Part shown: piece after piece, positions 52,708 through 62,370 of the stretch | How the letters are laid out: each line of letters begins with the position of its first letter | How positions within the stretch are numbered: position 1 is the first letter of the stretch | Assembly: GCA_945900945.1 (NCBI GenBank) | Contig: CAMDKL010000003.1 | Span: 38,197 to 102,196, forward strand | Source of the DNA: Pirellula staleyi DSM 6068 | GTDB taxonomy: Bacteria; Planctomycetota; Planctomycetia; Pirellulales; Pirellulaceae | Direction of reading: 5' to 3' | DNA: 64,000 nucleotides | Position numbers and translations under genes: made by a program | Notes under the pieces: generated by a model | What the model was told of the DNA's origin: nothing | The model's database searches: none | What the model saw: the letters and a program-made list of their open reading frames with translations, nothing else

Positions 52708-55700
52708 ATGCAGTTTTTATGGATCGTCGTCGGCACATGGTCACGGCTTTTGGCCCCCGTTTTTTTTTCGTGCTTAGCAAGCTGTTTTGCAAACTCTGCC
52801 GACCCCCGTGCGCCTTTGGCCAGCAATCAATCTAAACCTCAATCTCCAGTTAGCCCTCAGGAGAGTCTCAAATGGCTCGAGACCGAAGCCGGTTTCCAAG
52901 TGGAACTCGTCGCTGCGGAACCTCAAATCGTCGACCCAGTCTCCATGCAGATCGATGCACAGGGACGTTTATGGGTCGTTGAAATGGGAGACTACCCAAC
53001 CGAAGGCAACGTACCGCTGAGCCGAATCGTTGTTTTGCAGGACAAGAATGACGATGGCTTCTTTGAGTCGTCGGCGGTATTCGCCGACAAGCTCCTTTTC
53101 GCAACCGGTGTTCAACCATGGCAGAACGGTGCACTCGTCACCGTGCAAGGTCAATTGTTAATGCTGCGCGATACCGATGGTGATTTGCATTCCGATTTAA
53201 CTGAAGTTTGGCTCGAAGGCTTTTCTACCGGAAATCCGCAGTTGCGAGCCAACCATCCTGTCATCGCTGCCGACGGTTGGCTGTACATCGCCAGTGGGCT
53301 TCGCGGTGGCAAGATCAAAGCAAGCCTACCGTTTGGAAACGCATCATCGGAACCACTGGACTTAGCAGGTTGCGATCTTCGAGTCCACATGCTCACCGGA
53401 CGTATCGAGAGCATCGCTGGTCCAACTCAGTTCGGTCTTTCGTTCGACCAATTCGGACATCGATACGGTTGCTCCAATCGGCAGCCTTGTTTTGAAATCG
53501 TGAGCGAACGAGCCGATTTGAGTTTGAGTCCACTCTCTGGGCTAGCCACTGCGATTCACGATGTATCGCCCAGCAACGCCGCTTCGATCGTCCACCCGCT
53601 CGTCAATGCATGGACAACGTCCAATCTCCACGCAGGTCAGTTTACGGCCGCCTGCGGTTTGCTCGTGACACATAGCCGCCACTTTCGGGACGCTCCCTTT
53701 GCGACAGCGCTCACTTGCGAGCCAACCGGTTCACTCGTGCAACGTCGATCTATTCTGCGCAAAGATGGACTTTCACAAATTACGGACGAATCGCCAGAAC
53801 GAGAATGGCTGGCAAGCCACGATCCCTGGTTCCGACCAGTCGACCTCTGCGAAGGCCCCAACGGCGATATCTATGTTGTCGATATGTATCGGGCAGTCAT
53901 CGAACATCCCGAGTGGGTTCCCGCAGAACTTAAGAAGCGTCCTGACGAAAGAATGGGCGACTTGCACGGTCGCATTTATCGCATGTCTCGCACTGACAAA
54001 AATCCGTCCGCAAAGCACAGCCACGAAGCGACTCAAGCCTTAAACGTTACCGATTGGCTCGCTCATTCGAACACATGGAATCGCAATCTAGCCTCTCGAA
54101 TGGTCCTCGAAGCCGCAGCCAATGGAAAAAAAGAATCGTGGATCGCCCTACTGCGAGAGATGTGTACAACAACTAAGACGCAACCGATTGGTTCTATCGC
54201 CAGTGCTTGCTCTCTACTGGCCGCATGCGATGCGCTGGATGAACCGACCGTTGCATCGCTGTTCCAATCATCCAGCCCCGAACTGCGATCGATGGTTTGG
54301 ACCGCCATGCGTCAAACATCGATGAAATGGGAACCAAACTGGATAGATCAGGCGGCGCTGACATTTGCTGATCCCAAAGCAACCCTCGACGAAATCAGAG
54401 CAGCCGCATGGTTCGTGGCCGCCCAAGACAACGCAAGTCCATCCAACACCAAGGCGATGGATCGATTTGTTGCATCAGCATCCAAGACACTCTTCCAACA
54501 GAGTGAGAACCCTCAGCTTTGGATGGCAGTAACAGCTGCATCGCGAAATAACCTTTCGTTTTTGCTGGCGAGCTACCTGAATGCGATTGCAGAGCCAGGG
54601 CCGGACCACGCTCGCAGTCTTGCGAGAGAACCTGTTGTTCGGATCGCATCCAAAATTGCACAGCATTGCACGGAAGCTGAAGCAAAAATTTGGATACAAA
54701 ACAGTGCCCGTGATTTATCCGAAACGTCAAATCCCGCCACGCGAAAAATCAGCTTCGCCATCTTGGAGGGCTTCGTCCGCTCGGGCAAGCTGTCTATTTT
54801 TCCAGATAGCATTCTCGAAAACGTGATTCAACGATCGGCGACTTCGGACAAAGATGCCATCAATCAACGAGCCGCAATTTCAATTTTGGCTACCAGCAAA
54901 TCAGACTCATCCAAAACTTTAGCGATCCAACTGCTTGAATCCACCGACAGCGTATTGCTTAAAGCCGCGATTGCGACCTGTGCGATACATGACACACCCG
55001 AGTTTGCAAACTGGCTCTTGGGGCGATTGCCCGCTGCGTTGCCTGAGATTCGACAGGACGTCTTCAATGCGATTCGCAACAATCCCAAGCGTTTGGCGAT
55101 GCTCGTCGACCAACTGGAGTCGGGCAAACTGTCAACGAAGCTGCTGGATGCATCGCAAATCCAAAGCCTGAATACGGTTCGAGACAGTACCAATGCACCA
55201 CGACTTTCGAAAATACTCTCTGCGTCGATCAACACCAACCGTCAAAAAGTTATCGACGACTATTCTCAACAACTTTCGGCACTTCAGGTTGACGCCAAGG
55301 ACAATCGAGGCAAAGCGGTCTTCGTGAAAAACTGCTCAGCGTGTCACCGAATGGATGGAGTTGGAAGCATGGTTGGACCGGACATTTCGGACTCACGAGT
55401 GCATACATTCGAAAAACTGCTAATTTCGATTTTGGACCCCAATCGTTCGATCGATGCAAACTACTTCCGCTATTTGGCTCGCACGGAAGATGGAATCGTC
55501 GTGGAGGGGTTACTAAAGGATTCGAACTCACAGACGATCACTTTGCAAAGCCAGAACGGTACGATGACAACCTTGAGCCGCTCCGAAATCGAAGAGCTCA
55601 AGAGTTCTGGAACGTCGTTGATGCCAGAGGGAATCGAATCTCAAATATCGGCAAGAGACATGGCCGATTTGCTTTGGTACGTGAAAAACTGGCGGTACGC

Positions 55701-55737
55701 GGCCGACAGCGTACCAGCCAACGCGACGATCAAGTAA
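52708..55737 (+). CDS. Secreted PVC-type dehydrogenase with HEAT repeats and cytochrome c
   Basis: A secreted, heme-containing protein of a group restricted largely to Planctomycetes and Verrucomicrobia. The start at 52708 gives a signal peptide (MQFLWIVVGTWSRLLAPVFF, cleavage near ANSAD); the frame is open to 52588, so a longer form is possible. Residues 60-420 form a sorbosone-dehydrogenase-like propeller (PVSMQIDAQGRLWVVEMGDY; GRIYRMSR at the end). Residues 430-840 are alpha-helical HEAT-like repeats. The C-terminus has one cytochrome c site, NCSACHRMDGVG, with a likely distal Met in TSLMPEGI. A role in periplasmic oxidation of sugars is inferred. It is monocistronic. Confidence 0.9.
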   Translation: MQFLWIVVGTWSRLLAPVFFSCLASCFANSADPRAPLASNQSKPQSPVSPQESLKWLETEAGFQVELVAAEPQIVDPVSMQIDAQGRLWVVEMGDYPTEGNVPLSRIVVLQDKNDDGFFESSAVFADKLLFATGVQPWQNGALVTVQGQLLMLRDTDGDLHSDLTEVWLEGFSTGNPQLRANHPVIAADGWLYIASGLRGGKIKASLPFGNASSEPLDLAGCDLRVHMLTGRIESIAGPTQFGLSFDQFGHRYGCSNRQPCFEIVSERADLSLSPLSGLATAIHDVSPSNAASIVHPLVNAWTTSNLHAGQFTAACGLLVTHSRHFRDAPFATALTCEPTGSLVQRRSILRKDGLSQITDESPEREWLASHDPWFRPVDLCEGPNGDIYVVDMYRAVIEHPEWVPAELKKRPDERMGDLHGRIYRMSRTDKNPSAKHSHEATQALNVTDWLAHSNTWNRNLASRMVLEAAANGKKESWIALLREMCTTTKTQPIGSIASACSLLAACDALDEPTVASLFQSSSPELRSMVWTAMRQTSMKWEPNWIDQAALTFADPKATLDEIRAAAWFVAAQDNASPSNTKAMDRFVASASKTLFQQSENPQLWMAVTAASRNNLSFLLASYLNAIAEPGPDHARSLAREPVVRIASKIAQHCTEAEAKIWIQNSARDLSETSNPATRKISFAILEGFVRSGKLSIFPDSILENVIQRSATSDKDAINQRAAISILATSKSDSSKTLAIQLLESTDSVLLKAAIATCAIHDTPEFANWLLGRLPAALPEIRQDVFNAIRNNPKRLAMLVDQLESGKLSTKLLDASQIQSLNTVRDSTNAPRLSKILSASINTNRQKVIDDYSQQLSALQVDAKDNRGKAVFVKNCSACHRMDGVGSMVGPDISDSRVHTFEKLLISILDPNRSIDANYFRYLARTEDGIVVEGLLKDSNSQTITLQSQNGTMTTLSRSEIEELKSSGTSLMPEGIESQISARDMADLLWYVKNWRYAADSVPANATIK

Positions 55738-55748
55738 ATAGTAAATGA

Positions 55749-56051
<303 letters not shown>

Positions 56052-56153
56052 ATGCTTTGGACTTCCTGGCTTCGCGAAAAGTAGCCGCAAGAGACGAATC
56101 TAGTGGATTCACTCGTCCACTTCATGGTGGCATAGACTACCTTGTCCGCCGCT

Positions 56154-56690
56154 ATGGAGCTGAAGATGTTTATCAAATTGCAATGCCCATTCATCGGCGT
56201 GCGCTGTTTGGAAGATCGAGGAAGTTGGTCCGACTCGATTGCTATCTTTGCGGATGGCTCGTTTGAGTTCAAATCGGTTCCTGGGCCTTAGCAAGTACAA
56301 GTGATCGCAATCTTTCGTGGCTGGATAATACAATCTACTAATAACGATCGTGTGAATGGAAAGACTTTTGACTTGAACAATGAGTTGCCTGAACTTGCGG
56401 TCGCATTCGAAATGGAGCAGACGGGAGATATTCATATCGAGCTGATGAGTGTTGATGGCGAGAGTATTGCTTGCGCCAAGGTCGCAACATGGCCAAACAA
56501 AGTGAACTTAACCGGCGGGGCGACGACGTTGACATCGGAGTGGCGATCTGCCCTTCGAGATTGGATCCGTTGGAAACGAAGTCAAGTACCGAGTGAAGCC
56601 TGGAGAAACCGAGGAACGCCTGCTCATCCTACAAAAACGAGTGACAACGAAGTAAGGCCGATAACTCAAGAAAAAACTTTCAGCAAATAA
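56154..56690 (+). pseudogene. Unrecognised gene split by an in-frame TAG
   Basis: Two open stretches share one reading frame: 45 codons from ATG 56154 to a TAG at 56289-56291, then 129 codons from a GTG at 56301 to the stop at 56690. The second part looks like normal protein (NNELPELAVAFEMEQTGDIH, TSEWRSALRDWIRWKRSQVP). The first part is also protein-like (CLEDRGSWSDSIAIFADGSF). The frame is closed upstream at 56133. This suggests one gene of about 178 codons interrupted by a nonsense mutation. Alternatively, the 129-codon part could be a complete gene. No family is recognised. Its end overlaps the convergent SLOG-fold gene by 25 bases. Confidence 0.45.
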
Positions 56691-57178
56691 TCAAATGCGA
56701 GCTGGTAAATTTCCGGCTCTTTGCTTGCTCGGGGACCGGCGACATTGAGGGTTCGCACTTGGTGGTGAACCAGCCATTCTCGCACCCGTTCAACGCGGCC
56801 CGGATGAGTCAATCGAATCTTGAGACAGGGTTTGCCAAGAGTTTCTGCGTGTCGAAACGTCCTGAATGTTCCCCCCTCAAGACTCGAGCCGTAGAGTATC
56901 AACGTTGCATCCGAATCGATCACGTTGCGCTTCGTTCGATCTGAATACTTCGGCGATGGATGCTCCTGAAGATCGTAGAAATCAGGGATAGGACCATCCT
57001 CAGCAATTCTTCCCAGCGGGCACCAACCACCATGTGCAATCCCAAGTGTGATTGCCACGTCAAGGGCTGCTCGATCGACGCCCGTTTGACCACCCGACAC
57101 AATTCGGTCGACCAGCCACGGATGCTCCGGCTCAGTTGCTAACGCGGCCTTTAGTTTGGTTCTTCGTTTAGGGGACAA
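56666..57178 (-). CDS. SLOG-fold protein, putative molybdenum carrier family
   Basis: A 170-residue protein of the putative molybdenum carrier/YpsA-related family with a Rossmann-like SLOG fold. The family signature is clear: RIVSGGQTGVDRAALDVAI near residues 25-43, HGGWCPLGRIAEDGPIPDFY, and RNVIDSDATLILYGSSLEGG, followed by FRHAETLGKPCL and NVAGPRASKEPEIY. The GGQTGVDR loop is the likely ligand site. The molybdenum name comes from structural work on a relative, and nucleotide-derived ligands are also proposed for SLOG domains. It is not in an operon. Confidence 0.85.
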   Translation of the reverse strand: MSPKRRTKLKAALATEPEHPWLVDRIVSGGQTGVDRAALDVAITLGIAHGGWCPLGRIAEDGPIPDFYDLQEHPSPKYSDRTKRNVIDSDATLILYGSSLEGGTFRTFRHAETLGKPCLKIRLTHPGRVERVREWLVHHQVRTLNVAGPRASKEPEIYQLAFDYLLKVFS

Positions 57179-57309
57179 GTCGCTGATGATTGTTTTGCTC
57201 GCAACAAAGCCAAATGGAAACCGGTTGAACCGAAAACGCTGGTTGTAATGATTTTTCCTCGCGATCCCTCTTCGTAGGAGGCAGCGATTATCTAATTCTC
57301 CACGCTTGA

Positions 57310-57696
57310 GTGCAAGTTGAGGTCTATGTTTCCGTGGATCGTATCAAGGCCAAACTCAATCATCCCATCCTCGCCGAAACGATCCAAATTGCCCAATCGG
57401 TCGCTCTCAAACTCAATAATCGAGAACAGCTCGAACAAGCAGCCCAGCAAGATCAACGAAATGGGCGTTCGCTTCGGCGCTACGGTCACTGGCGAAGAGT
57501 TGATGGCAATCGATTCCTTTGTCCCGCCGAAGAACAAATGGAAGTAGCCGCCACAAAACAGCAAGCATGGTATGATGCCGAGCAACGAGTTGCATTAGCA
57601 GCCGAACAACTCTTGTCACTGTGCGAGCATCATCAGCAACAATGGCTCCTTCCGAACCAGCAAATCCAAACGGCGTCGCCGACAAATCGATCGTAG
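57310..57696 (+). CDS. Hypothetical protein, strand uncertain
   Basis: The stretch 57179-57641 lies between two genes and contains several competing frames. The best plus-strand candidate starts with a GTG at 57310 and gives 128 residues rich in Gln, Glu and Leu (IQIAQSVALKLNNREQLEQA, WYDAEQRVALAAEQLLSLCE), overlapping the next gene by about 55 bases. On the minus strand, frames at 57292-57585 (two hydrophobic stretches) and 57413-57685 look about equally good. No family is recognised in any of them. Codon use does not decide. Treat this as an unresolved possible coding region. Confidence 0.22.
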   Translation: MQVEVYVSVDRIKAKLNHPILAETIQIAQSVALKLNNREQLEQAAQQDQRNGRSLRRYGHWRRVDGNRFLCPAEEQMEVAATKQQAWYDAEQRVALAAEQLLSLCEHHQQQWLLPNQQIQTASPTNRS

Positions 57697-58565
57697 AAGC
57701 GGCGTTTCCACCGATTCAACGCGTGTTAATTATCGGAGCCGGTTGGACCGGTCGGCAGATCGCCGGTCAAATGGTCGCCTATGGATTGGATGTATCGCTT
57801 GTAGACAACAACATGCAAGCACTGGAGGATTCAAGAGCTTGGATCCTGGACCAACGGGAATCTTTTTTTGAACAGGGTTACTGGCCTGACGTGAGTCACG
57901 AGCAACTGGCCAGCCGTATCCATACAGCTACTCTCATCGATGCGGTCGCGGGAGAATTCGATCTGGTCTTGGAGTCGGTGAGCGAACAGTTCTCGCTCAA
58001 ACGGCGCATTATCAAGGCCTATTCAGAGCGTTTTACGTCCCCCACGATAATTGCATCGAATAGCTCTTATTTCACCCCTTCGATGATGCAACCGCACGTT
58101 GTTTTGCCCGAGCGGTTTGCAAACCTCCATTTCCATGTTCCAATCTGGCGAGCCACATTGGTTGACATTGCGTCTGGACCGATGACGGACGACACCACAG
58201 TTCAGCGCCTCGTGGTCTTGGCCATTCGAATTGGTCAAACACCTCTGGTACAGCGGACTGAGAATCCGGGCTATGTGTTCAATTGGATGTTGAAGGCATT
58301 GCTTCAATCGGCGTTGCAGTTGGTCGATCGCAAAGTCGCACAACCAGCCGATATCGACATGGCATGGAAAATAGTAACCGGGATGCCTATTGGACCATTT
58401 GGAATCATGGATCAAATCGGTGTCGATTTGATCCATCAAACCATGTCGCACGCGAGGTTCGTCGATGGCGACGAAGAGTGGCAGCCACTGGTAGACATTT
58501 TACAACCGTACGTCGACAGCAATCGTCTGGGTGTAAAAACGGGCCAAGGGTTCTTTGATTATTGA
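57642..58565 (+). CDS. 3-hydroxyacyl-CoA dehydrogenase family protein
   Basis: An NAD-dependent dehydrogenase acting on 3-hydroxyacyl-CoA or related substrates. The Rossmann motif LIIGAGWTGRQIAGQMVAYG lies near residues 28-47, followed by DVSLVDNN. FDLVLESVSEQFSLKRRI and the conserved IIASNSSYFTPSMM (catalytic Ser region) follow, then RFANLHFHVPIWRATLVDI, where the usual HFFNP motif is changed. The C-terminal helical domain has NPGYVFNWMLKALLQSALQL and GPFGIMDQIGVDL, and ends TGQGFFDY. The altered motif points to a hydroxy acid other than fatty acyl-CoA. The ATG at 57642 is used over the GTG at 57621. No beta-oxidation genes are nearby. Confidence 0.87.
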   Translation: MAPSEPANPNGVADKSIVEAAFPPIQRVLIIGAGWTGRQIAGQMVAYGLDVSLVDNNMQALEDSRAWILDQRESFFEQGYWPDVSHEQLASRIHTATLIDAVAGEFDLVLESVSEQFSLKRRIIKAYSERFTSPTIIASNSSYFTPSMMQPHVVLPERFANLHFHVPIWRATLVDIASGPMTDDTTVQRLVVLAIRIGQTPLVQRTENPGYVFNWMLKALLQSALQLVDRKVAQPADIDMAWKIVTGMPIGPFGIMDQIGVDLIHQTMSHARFVDGDEEWQPLVDILQPYVDSNRLGVKTGQGFFDY

Positions 58566-58566
58566 T

Positions 58567-58595
58567 CACGTAGGTCAGCCTGTCCTCAGGCTGAC
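58567..58595. repeat. Half-copy of palindromic repeat family C
   Basis: CACGTAGGTCAGCCTGTCCT followed by CAGGCTGAC matches the arms of the element at 52048-52167. Its inner part is a perfect 9-bp stem (GTCAGCCTG / CAGGCTGAC) with a TCCT loop. It begins one base after the dehydrogenase stop and contains the last codons and the stop of the convergent Uma2 gene. It could terminate transcription from both sides. Confidence 0.85.
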
Positions 58596-59204
58596 AATCA
58601 ATTGTCGGAACTCACGAATTAACGCTGTCTCGCCAAAATCGAACCGTCGTTGCAATACCCCGTCGATCGTGGCGGCTGAGAGTCCTTGCAACGCATGGCT
58701 CGAATCTATGGCTTCGTACACGCTGCCTTGCAAACGAAACATTTCCAAGTGTTCACCGTCGTGCCGCCAAACTTCTGGCACTCCCATCGCCGCAAACAGC
58801 TTAAACTTCTGGATCGCGGACGAAGTGATCTCAACTTCGATCACTAGATCGGGTGGCGGATCCACTTCTAAATCAAGCTCTTCTTTGGGTCGAATTTGCT
58901 CGGCATGCTGAACATAGTACGATTCGTCCGCCTCGAAGGCCTTCTTCAATTCCTTGCGTTTGAAAGTCGTCGAAGCGACACTTTGGATTTCAATTTCGAG
59001 CACTTCGGAATACGTTTCTACTATACGTCCGATCAGACGCCCAATGTTTTCATGTTGACGTCTTGGACTCATCATCTCGAGTACTCCATTGTCATACGTC
59101 ATACGAGGTACACTACCACGCCGCTGCTCTGAGAGCTCCAGAAAAGTCTCCCATCTAACGTTTTCGAGAACTATCCGCGTTTCAGGTGATTCGATAACTT
59201 GCAT
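58575..59204 (-). CDS. Uma2 family restriction-endonuclease-fold protein
   Basis: A member of the Uma2 (DUF820) family of PD-(D/E)XK nuclease-fold proteins, very abundant in planctomycetes and cyanobacteria. Visible features are RVVLENV-type opening (RIVLENVRWETFLELS), YDNGVLEMMSPRRQHENIGR, then PPPDLVIEVEITSSA, which carries the catalytic Asp and Glu followed by Ile-Thr in place of the usual ExK Lys, and FAAMGVPEVWRHDGEHL. Function in the cell is unknown; a role in mobile or defence contexts has been suggested. Its last five residues (SLRTG) are encoded by a copy of repeat family C, so the native C-terminus was probably altered by the repeat. Confidence 0.88.
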   Translation of the reverse strand: MQVIESPETRIVLENVRWETFLELSEQRRGSVPRMTYDNGVLEMMSPRRQHENIGRLIGRIVETYSEVLEIEIQSVASTTFKRKELKKAFEADESYYVQHAEQIRPKEELDLEVDPPPDLVIEVEITSSAIQKFKLFAAMGVPEVWRHDGEHLEMFRLQGSVYEAIDSSHALQGLSAATIDGVLQRRFDFGETALIREFRQLIVSLRTG

Positions 59205-59348
59205 AACGATGTAACCTGTTCATAGAATCTTTTCCCACCAATGTGCACCTCATTCTACTTAAGGACAGCCGTGAATTGCTATCGCGGATTCCATTTCATA
59301 TAAAAACGAACAAAAATTGGCAATTAGTATTCATGCTTACCAATCGAT

Positions 59349-62300
59349 TTGTATGATAGATATTCCCGGTCGATGCCCACTCGGTCCATCCCTCCTATGC
59401 ATGCTTCCCGCGTACTGACAAATTCGATCATCCTTCGATCTGTTGCATTCAAGCGATCCCCGCTAATGATTTTCGCTTGGGTTCTCGTTGCTAGTTTTAC
59501 GTGCGGCGATGAAGGCGTTCCCGGTCAGGCGATGTTTGTTCGAGGGCTCAACCTCAATGGGCCGTCGATTGAAATCGATGGCCACCAGTGGCAAGGCAAC
59601 AACTCGTCAGATTTTAAATGCAATGGAAACTCATTCGAGAGCACGAACGTTATTCTAAAACCTAAAACCGATCGAAACCGTGAGTTCATGATTCGCAGCA
59701 GTCGATGGGGAAAGGCGGTCGATGTCGAGCTGACTAACATTGAGCAAGGAGACTATCGCGTCTTTTTGTACGTTTGGGAGGACAACTCCCCCGAACAGTT
59801 TCAAATTTCGGTGAACAATCAAGTTGTCATCGATCGGTTTTCGAGCGGCACCGCAGGTCAATGGAAACGGCTTGGACCATGGAAAGCGACAGCCTCCAAT
59901 GAGACGATCAAGGTCTCTGCAAAGGGTGGTGCGGCCAACCTATCTGGCATCGAATTGTGGAATGCAGTTGGCGATATCCCAGATCCATTCCAAGTCGAAT
60001 TCAATCGCTCGCCGACAGATGAGCAGCTCGCATTCTTCGAAGGCAAGATTCGCCCTGTATTGGTTCAACATTGCTACGAATGCCACAGTGCCGATGCGAC
60101 TGAGATTGGTGGCGGCCTCCTACTCGACTCGCATCGAGGGATCGTCAAAGGGGGCGACACATCGCCATCGGTTGTGCCACGTGATCCCGATGCAAGCTTG
60201 CTCATGACCGCTGTGAAATACACCAAAGCGGATTTGCAAATGCCCCCATCGGAAAAACTAGCAGACCACGAGATCCAAGACATCAAAACTTGGATCGAAA
60301 TGGGCGCACCGGATTCGAGAACCAACGACAGCGTCGCGGCATTGAAAGCAAGAAAATCAATTGATTGGGACAAGGCCAAAGACTTTTGGTCTCTGCGCGC
60401 TCTAACTCAACCTACCGTTCCGGAACTTGCCGATTCGGATTGGGCCAAGACCAGTATTGATCGGTTTCTTTTTGCTGGCATGAAACAACATGGCTTGGAG
60501 CCCAGCGCAGATGCAAGCCGCGAGATTTGGATACGACGCGCGACTTATGACTTGATTGGTCTACCGCCAACTCCAGAACAAATCGATGCCTTCCTTGGCG
60601 ATCGTAGCGTAGAGGCTTATGCGAATGTTATTGATAGGTTGCTAGCATCCCAAGAGTATGGTGAGCGCTGGGGGCGGCATTGGCTCGACGTAGTCCGCTA
60701 TTCGGATACCGCAGGTGACAACTCGGATTTTCCGATCCCGCAAATGATCAAGTACCGGGATTGGGTGATAGACGCTTTTCGCGATGACATGCCTTACGAT
60801 CAATTCGTTCGCGAGCAGTTAGCAGGTGATCTGTTGCCAAGCCAATCTGTGGATCAGACTCACCGTCAGTTGATCGCAACGGGTTACGTTGCCGGAGCTA
60901 GGCGATTTGGTTCGCGCGTGGGAGATTACCCAACGCATTTGACAATCGAAGATACGCTGGACAATGTCGGCCGGGCTTTCTTGGCGACAACGATCAATTG
61001 TGCACGTTGCCATGACCACAAGTTTGATCCGGTCACCACTGAGGATTATTACGCACTTTATGGGATCTTCAACAGTACACGCTATCCGTGGCCGGGCATC
61101 GAATTGGAGCAGAAACAGCGCGATCTCGTACCTCTCGTGCCAATCGATGTAGCAGAACAAGTGAAACAATCGCGTGAGCACGAACAAAAGCTGCTAGACG
61201 ACCTGGTTAAGTCGCTTGAAAAGCAAAAGAAGGAAGCCGCTGCGGGTTCCAGCGAAGAGAACAGGAAGAGTATCGACGACCTAATTAAAAGCGCTAAAGA
61301 AAACGCGGCAAGCCACGCAAAAAAACCCCTTCCATTTGAACAAGCCTACGCGATCGTAGATGCAAATACGATCGCAGACAGCCCCGTCCAGATCAAGGGA
61401 GACCCGAGCAAAGCCGGCGAAATTGCTCCACGCCATTTTTTAACCATGCTCGGTGGTCAACGAGTTCCTAAAATAGACGCGACGAGTGGGCGGCGGCAAT
61501 TGGCGCAGTGGATTACCGATCGAAACAATCCGATGACCGCGCGTGTGATGGTGAATCGCATTTGGCTGCACCATTTCGGTCGCGGGATTGTCTCGACACC
61601 GAACGATTTCGGTCGGCAAGGCAAACAGCCTTCGCATCCTGAGCTACTTGATTGGTTGGCCTTACGATTCATAGAGTCTGGCTGGTCCATCAAAACCATG
61701 CACCGTGAGATTATGCTGTCTCGCGGTTACCGCATCTGTAGCACGCAATCACCGAAAGCCAACGAGGCAGATCCCACAAACACTTTACTAAGTAGTTTCC
61801 CTCGATTGCGGATGGACGCTGAATCTATTCGGGATACGTTGCTAACTCTCAGCGGTAGCCTTAATCCTAGACGGGGTCCGGCACATCCCTTCCCACCTCA
61901 GTCACAATGGAAATTCACTCAGCACAGTCCATTCAAAGCCGTCTACGAAACCAATCATCGGAGCGTCTACCTCATGACGCAGCGCATCCAACGCCATCCG
62001 TTTTTGGCCATCTTTGACGGTGCGGATCCAGCCGCGAGCACACCATCACGGCCTGTTAGCACAACGCCCGTGCAGGCGTTGTATTTTCTCAATGACCCAT
62101 TCGTACACAAGCAGGCTGAAGGGTTTGCACGGCGAGTTATCTCGCACACAGAGGATCGCGACGAACGATTGCGATTTGCATATCGATTGGCCCTGGGTCG
62201 TTTCCCAACTCCGCTGGAGCTCGAATCGTCGACCAAGTTATTGGCTGTAATAGAGAGTGCCATGGTTAGCTCCGAAGTGAGCGAGCAAGAGGCAGAGAGC

Positions 62301-62363
62301 CAATCGTGGCAATCGTTGCTGCGATCGGTATTTCGACTGAATGAGTTTGTTTACCTTGATTGA
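59349..62363 (+). CDS. Secreted DUF1549/DUF1553 protein with two heme sites
   Basis: A 1,004-residue secreted protein typical of planctomycetes. The N-terminus is basic with a hydrophobic stretch ([19 protein letters not shown]), and the exact start is uncertain, with M17 or M40 possible. Residues 65-205 form a malectin-like carbohydrate-binding domain. A cytochrome-c-like PSCyt1 module follows with CYECH at 242-246. DUF1549 spans about 345-560 and includes a second heme-type motif CARCH at 551-555. A charged coiled region (610-655) leads to DUF1553 (about 700-980: [20 protein letters not shown]). The partner DUF1501 protein follows. Sugar binding or breakdown outside the cytoplasm is inferred. 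Confidence 0.93.
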   Translation: MYDRYSRSMPTRSIPPMHASRVLTNSIILRSVAFKRSPLMIFAWVLVASFTCGDEGVPGQAMFVRGLNLNGPSIEIDGHQWQGNNSSDFKCNGNSFESTNVILKPKTDRNREFMIRSSRWGKAVDVELTNIEQGDYRVFLYVWEDNSPEQFQISVNNQVVIDRFSSGTAGQWKRLGPWKATASNETIKVSAKGGAANLSGIELWNAVGDIPDPFQVEFNRSPTDEQLAFFEGKIRPVLVQHCYECHSADATEIGGGLLLDSHRGIVKGGDTSPSVVPRDPDASLLMTAVKYTKADLQMPPSEKLADHEIQDIKTWIEMGAPDSRTNDSVAALKARKSIDWDKAKDFWSLRALTQPTVPELADSDWAKTSIDRFLFAGMKQHGLEPSADASREIWIRRATYDLIGLPPTPEQIDAFLGDRSVEAYANVIDRLLASQEYGERWGRHWLDVVRYSDTAGDNSDFPIPQMIKYRDWVIDAFRDDMPYDQFVREQLAGDLLPSQSVDQTHRQLIATGYVAGARRFGSRVGDYPTHLTIEDTLDNVGRAFLATTINCARCHDHKFDPVTTEDYYALYGIFNSTRYPWPGIELEQKQRDLVPLVPIDVAEQVKQSREHEQKLLDDLVKSLEKQKKEAAAGSSEENRKSIDDLIKSAKENAASHAKKPLPFEQAYAIVDANTIADSPVQIKGDPSKAGEIAPRHFLTMLGGQRVPKIDATSGRRQLAQWITDRNNPMTARVMVNRIWLHHFGRGIVSTPNDFGRQGKQPSHPELLDWLALRFIESGWSIKTMHREIMLSRGYRICSTQSPKANEADPTNTLLSSFPRLRMDAESIRDTLLTLSGSLNPRRGPAHPFPPQSQWKFTQHSPFKAVYETNHRSVYLMTQRIQRHPFLAIFDGADPAASTPSRPVSTTPVQALYFLNDPFVHKQAEGFARRVISHTEDRDERLRFAYRLALGRFPTPLELESSTKLLAVIESAMVSSEVSEQEAESQSWQSLLRSVFRLNEFVYLD

Positions 62364-62370
62364 GAATCTT

